A stretch of DNA of 54,924 bases from Alphaproteobacteria bacterium 32-64-14 (GTDB lineage Bacteria; Pseudomonadota; Alphaproteobacteria; Caulobacterales; Hyphomonadaceae). Below, one piece after another: positions 52,220 to 54,924 of this stretch; the first letter of the stretch is position 1; every line of letters begins with the position of its first letter. Below the pieces are notes generated by a model. It ran no database searches. It was not told where the DNA came from and saw nothing but the letters and a program-made list of their open reading frames with translations. Both the position numbers and the translations under genes were made by a program. Where the stretch lies: positions 1 through 54,924 of the forward strand of contig NCEM01000014.1 in the NCBI GenBank assembly GCA_002280725.1, given 5' to 3'.

Positions 52220-52401
52220 TTCCCCAGACTTACCGGCCGTCCTGCCTGCGGCAACCTGTAAACGGGGCAGGAAACTCCCCCGTATTGCCGCAAGGGCCGC
52301 TCGCATCTAGTTTGCCGCCCAATCGGCCTGCGGGGGAGAAATCGCGGGCCGCCTGCATAACAAGACAAAGGCCGCAAAGGCCGCCGAGGGAGAGAGTCCG
52401 A

Positions 52402-54609
52402 ATGCGCGCCTATCTGATGTCGCTGGCCGTCGCCGCGCCTGCCCTGCTGCTTGGCCTGTCAGCGTGCGGCAACACGCCCACCGCCTCTACCGAATCCCCC
52501 GTGGCCTCGAAAACCAACGCAGTCGGCGCCGCCGCCATCGGAGCCGAACGCCTCATCGCTTCCAACAGCGAGCCCGGCTCATGGCTCCTCGCCGGCGGCG
52601 ATTATCGCGAGCAGCGCTTCAGCCAGCTCGACCAGATCAACGAAACCACCGTCAGCGGCCTCGGCCTCGCCTGGTACGCCGACATCGACACAGAGCGCGG
52701 CCAGGAATCGACCCCCGTCATCGTCGACGGCGTCATGTACCTCACCACCGCCTGGTCGATGGTGAAGGCTTACGACATCCACTCCGGTTCGCTGCTCTGG
52801 GCCTACGATCCCGCGATCGATCGCGCCAAGGGCGCTGACGCCTGCTGCGACGTGGTCAACCGCGGCGTCGCTGCATGGAACGGCAAGATCTATGTCGGCG
52901 TGCTCGATGGCCGCCTGATCGCGCTCGATGGCAAGACCGGAAAGGTCGTCTGGGAGAAACAGACCACGGACACCACGCTCCCCTACACCATCACGGGCGT
53001 GCCCCGCATCGTGAAAGGCAAGGTCATCATCGGCAACGGCGGCGCCGAATACCGCGTGCGCGGCTACGTCACCGCCTACGACGCCGAAACCGGCGAGCAG
53101 GCCTGGCGCTGGTACTCCGTGCCCGGCGATCCCGCGCTCCCGCAGGAACAGCCCGAGCTGAAAGACATCGCACTCCCCACCTGGAATGGCGAATGGTGGA
53201 AGCTCGGCGGCGGCGGCACCCTCTGGGATGGCATGGCCTATGATCCCGAGCTCGACATCATCTATGTCGGCACCGGCAACGGCACGCCGTGGAACCAGAA
53301 ATACCGCTCGCCCGGCGGCGGCGACAACCTGTTCCTCTCCTCCATCGTCGCCCTCGATCCCAACACCGGCAAATACATCTGGCACTACCAGACCACGCCC
53401 GGCGAAACCTGGGACTACACGGCCACCCAGCCGATCATGGTCGCCGACCTGAACTACCCAGCGACTTCCACTTCCAAAGGAGGCAAGCGCCGCGTCGTCA
53501 TGCAGGCGCCGAAGAACGGCTTCTTCTACGTGCTCGACGCGAAAACCGGCAAACTGATCAGCGCCGAGAAATTCGCCCCGCTCACCTGGGCGACGCACGT
53601 CGACAAGACAACCGGCCGGCCGGTCGAAATCCCCGAAGCCCGCTTCGACAAGACCGGCGTCGCTGCCATCGTCGCGCCCGCCGCGCTCGGCATGCACAAC
53701 TGGCACCCGATGGCGTTCAGCCCCGAAACCGGACTCGTCTACCTGCCGGTTCACGTGTCGTCCTCGACCTACGCCTCGCCGCCCAACTTCGAGGTCAACC
53801 TCAAAGGCTGGAACACCGGCATCGGCTTCACCGCAGGTCAGGGCGTCACGCCCGTCGTCGCCGGCGGCGCCGCGCCGAAGACCGAAGCCTATCTCATCGC
53901 GTGGGATCCCATCGCGATGAAGGAAGTCTGGCGCGTGCCGAACACCGATCCGCGCGGCGGCACGGGCGTAATGGTCACCTCCGGCAACCTCGTCTTCTCC
54001 GGCAACCATGCCGGCGAGTTCAACGCCTACGACGCCCGCACGGGCAAGAAGGTCTGGTCCTCGCCGACGCAAGCCAAGGTCGTCGCAGCCCCCGCCACCT
54101 TCACGGTCGATGGCGAACAGCAGATCGCCATCCTCGTCGGCGCGCGCGGCCTGCCGATCGGCCAGACCCGCACCGTTCCGACCAGCGCCAACAACTCGCG
54201 CATCCTGGTCTACCGCCTCGGCGGCACGGCCACGCTGCCGGCCGAAATGCCGAAGGCCACCGCCGGCGCCCCCATCACGGTCAAGATCGATCCGCCGCTG
54301 CTGACCGCCTCGAACGAGACGGTCGCATCCGGCGAGCTGCTGTTCGGCCAGAACTGCGCCGTCTGCCACGGCGCAGCCGGAGTTCCCGCAGCCGGCTCCA
54401 TCGCGCCTGACCTCCGCTACTCGGCCCTGCTCCATGGCCGCAATCTGTGGAACGGCGCCGTCCGCGACGGCGACCGCGCCCAGCGCGGCATGCCCGGCTT
54501 CAGCACCACGCTGACCGCCGAGCAGACCGACAACATCCTCGCCTACGTCATCAAGCGCGCCAACGACGAGAAGGCCGCGCAGGAAGCCGCGGCGAAACCC
54601 AAGCCGTAA
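52402..54609 (+). CDS. PQQ-dependent alcohol dehydrogenase with fused cytochrome c (quinohemoprotein), lipoprotein
   Basis: A 735-residue exported enzyme. The signal (MRAYLMSLAVAAPALLLGLSACGN) ends with a lipobox LSAC. The eight-bladed propeller shows blade repeats (WAYDPAIDRAKGADACCD, LDGRLIALDGKTGKVVWEK, PNTGKYIWHYQTTPGETWDYT) and an adjacent Cys-Cys pair in DACCDVV (about residues 147-148) that forms the disulfide over PQQ. The C-terminal cytochrome domain has CAVCHG at about 652-657 and the Met ligand in RGMPGFS. It oxidises alcohols in the periplasm and passes electrons to the heme. The ATG at 52402 follows a GAGGGAGAG site. Confidence 0.93.
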   Translation: MRAYLMSLAVAAPALLLGLSACGNTPTASTESPVASKTNAVGAAAIGAERLIASNSEPGSWLLAGGDYREQRFSQLDQINETTVSGLGLAWYADIDTERGQESTPVIVDGVMYLTTAWSMVKAYDIHSGSLLWAYDPAIDRAKGADACCDVVNRGVAAWNGKIYVGVLDGRLIALDGKTGKVVWEKQTTDTTLPYTITGVPRIVKGKVIIGNGGAEYRVRGYVTAYDAETGEQAWRWYSVPGDPALPQEQPELKDIALPTWNGEWWKLGGGGTLWDGMAYDPELDIIYVGTGNGTPWNQKYRSPGGGDNLFLSSIVALDPNTGKYIWHYQTTPGETWDYTATQPIMVADLNYPATSTSKGGKRRVVMQAPKNGFFYVLDAKTGKLISAEKFAPLTWATHVDKTTGRPVEIPEARFDKTGVAAIVAPAALGMHNWHPMAFSPETGLVYLPVHVSSSTYASPPNFEVNLKGWNTGIGFTAGQGVTPVVAGGAAPKTEAYLIAWDPIAMKEVWRVPNTDPRGGTGVMVTSGNLVFSGNHAGEFNAYDARTGKKVWSSPTQAKVVAAPATFTVDGEQQIAILVGARGLPIGQTRTVPTSANNSRILVYRLGGTATLPAEMPKATAGAPITVKIDPPLLTASNETVASGELLFGQNCAVCHGAAGVPAAGSIAPDLRYSALLHGRNLWNGAVRDGDRAQRGMPGFSTTLTAEQTDNILAYVIKRANDEKAAQEAAAKPKP

Positions 54610-54631
54610 CCACCGGCAAAGCCCAAAACAC

Positions 54632-54665
54632 AAAGGCCCGCTGGCGACAGCGGGCCTTTTTACTT
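54632..54665 (+). terminator. Rho-independent terminator of the PQQ dehydrogenase gene
   Basis: Stem AAGGCCCGCT/AGCGGGCCTT (54633-54642 with 54649-54658), six-base loop, followed by TTTTTACTTT. It lies 24 bases after the stop codon and is strong by sequence. Confidence 0.92.
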
Positions 54666-54690
54666 TCGATCTTTGGATACCGAAAAGTGC

Positions 54691-54817
54691 GGGGTCATTC
54701 TCGGGTAAGGCCGAAGGCCGCATCCCGGGAATCCCGGTTCGATCATCGTTGGGAATTTCAATGAATCCCGCCGCAGCTCCCAACCGGGATGCTCGGGACA
54801 GGCCCGAGCATGACCCC
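54691..54817. repeat. Palindromic intergenic repeat (type B, copy 2)
   Basis: The outer arms GGGGTCATTCTCGGG (54691-54705) and CCCGAGCATGACCCC (54803-54817) are inverted copies with one mismatch. They share the GTCATTCTCGG core with the repeat at 51651-51769. Inner palindromic blocks include GGGAATTTCAATGAATCCC. It follows the PQQ dehydrogenase terminator. Confidence 0.85.
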
Positions 54818-54924
54818 ACTGGGAACTAGAGCCTTTCATATTTTGGTGGAAGCATAGCCTGCGCTGCGGATGTAGTTTTGGCATTCTGCGGAGGTTATCG
54901 ACGTAACGATCCTTCCTGCTTCGC
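54818..54924. other. Unassigned sequence at the right end
   Basis: These last 107 bases, after the type B repeat, are less GC-rich than the rest. They show no open frame, RNA structure or promoter I can support. A gene could begin just beyond the window. Confidence 0.4.

Noticed and set aside
52579..54819. A 746-codon open frame on the minus strand
   Set aside because: It is fully antisense to the PQQ dehydrogenase, whose motifs are unambiguous. Long antisense frames are expected in high-GC DNA, and the translation shows no family pattern.

Overview
The window is high-GC, densely packed DNA from an alphaproteobacterium, most likely a member of the Hyphomonadaceae or a near relative. This rests on recognised gene content, not on a database comparison. 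The clues are a DUF2842 gene divergent from a COX15-type heme A synthase, an alphaproteobacterial SUF operon order (iscR, cysteine desulfurase, sufB, sufC, sufD, sufS, sufT, sufA), a glnB-glnA pair, and many exported hydrolases, porin-like proteins and TAT or lipoprotein signals.

Left edge (1-780): the end of an apparently mobile segment. The 3' part of a TIR-domain gene with visibly lower GC lies beside an orphan 3' fragment of a type II (leucine) tRNA. Such a fragment normally marks the end of an integrated element, so the island should extend leftwards out of the window. Chromosomal genes start at about 790.

790-6130: small membrane proteins, the metabolite-repair enzyme Nnr, a histidine phosphatase, then glnB and glnA. 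glnA is split: about 160 bp that should encode the HHHE catalytic segment is missing and the frame shifts. 6122-10430: a TAT-exported phospholipase C, a PBP4-type lipoprotein and a small transglycosylase-like lipoprotein. 10600-13080: parE followed by two small unnamed genes, the second of visibly lower GC. 13150-22910: tandem hotdog thioesterases, an MpaB-type oxygenase, a pair of amidohydrolases (the second lacks the metal-binding HxH), a DEAD-box helicase, a GGDEF protein, an O-methyltransferase, a TfoX-like protein and a 2OG-Fe(II) oxygenase.

22913-31767: a nearly 9 kb minus-strand SUF iron-sulfur assembly operon. Its IscR-type regulator contains no cysteine, it carries two different cysteine desulfurases, and two unrelated genes are inserted between sufB and sufC.

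31950-43450: an alpha/beta hydrolase, a DUF6572 protein, a thioesterase, tyrS, two tandem DUF4139 exported proteins, a TAT-exported VOC protein, an MDR oxidoreductase, an acyl-CoA synthetase, heme A synthase and DUF2842. 43559-54660: an outer-membrane beta-barrel protein, tandem glutathione peroxidases with an amphi-Trp protein, an acyltransferase, a glutathione transferase-like oxidoreductase, small exported cupin and EF-hand proteins, an Atm1-type ABC exporter, a LOG-family protein, a MOSC protein and a large PQQ-dependent quinohemoprotein dehydrogenase. Three intergenic palindromic repeat elements are present (5707-5792, 51651-51769, 54691-54817); the last two belong to one family. No CRISPR array, insertion sequence or rRNA was seen, and no intact tRNA.
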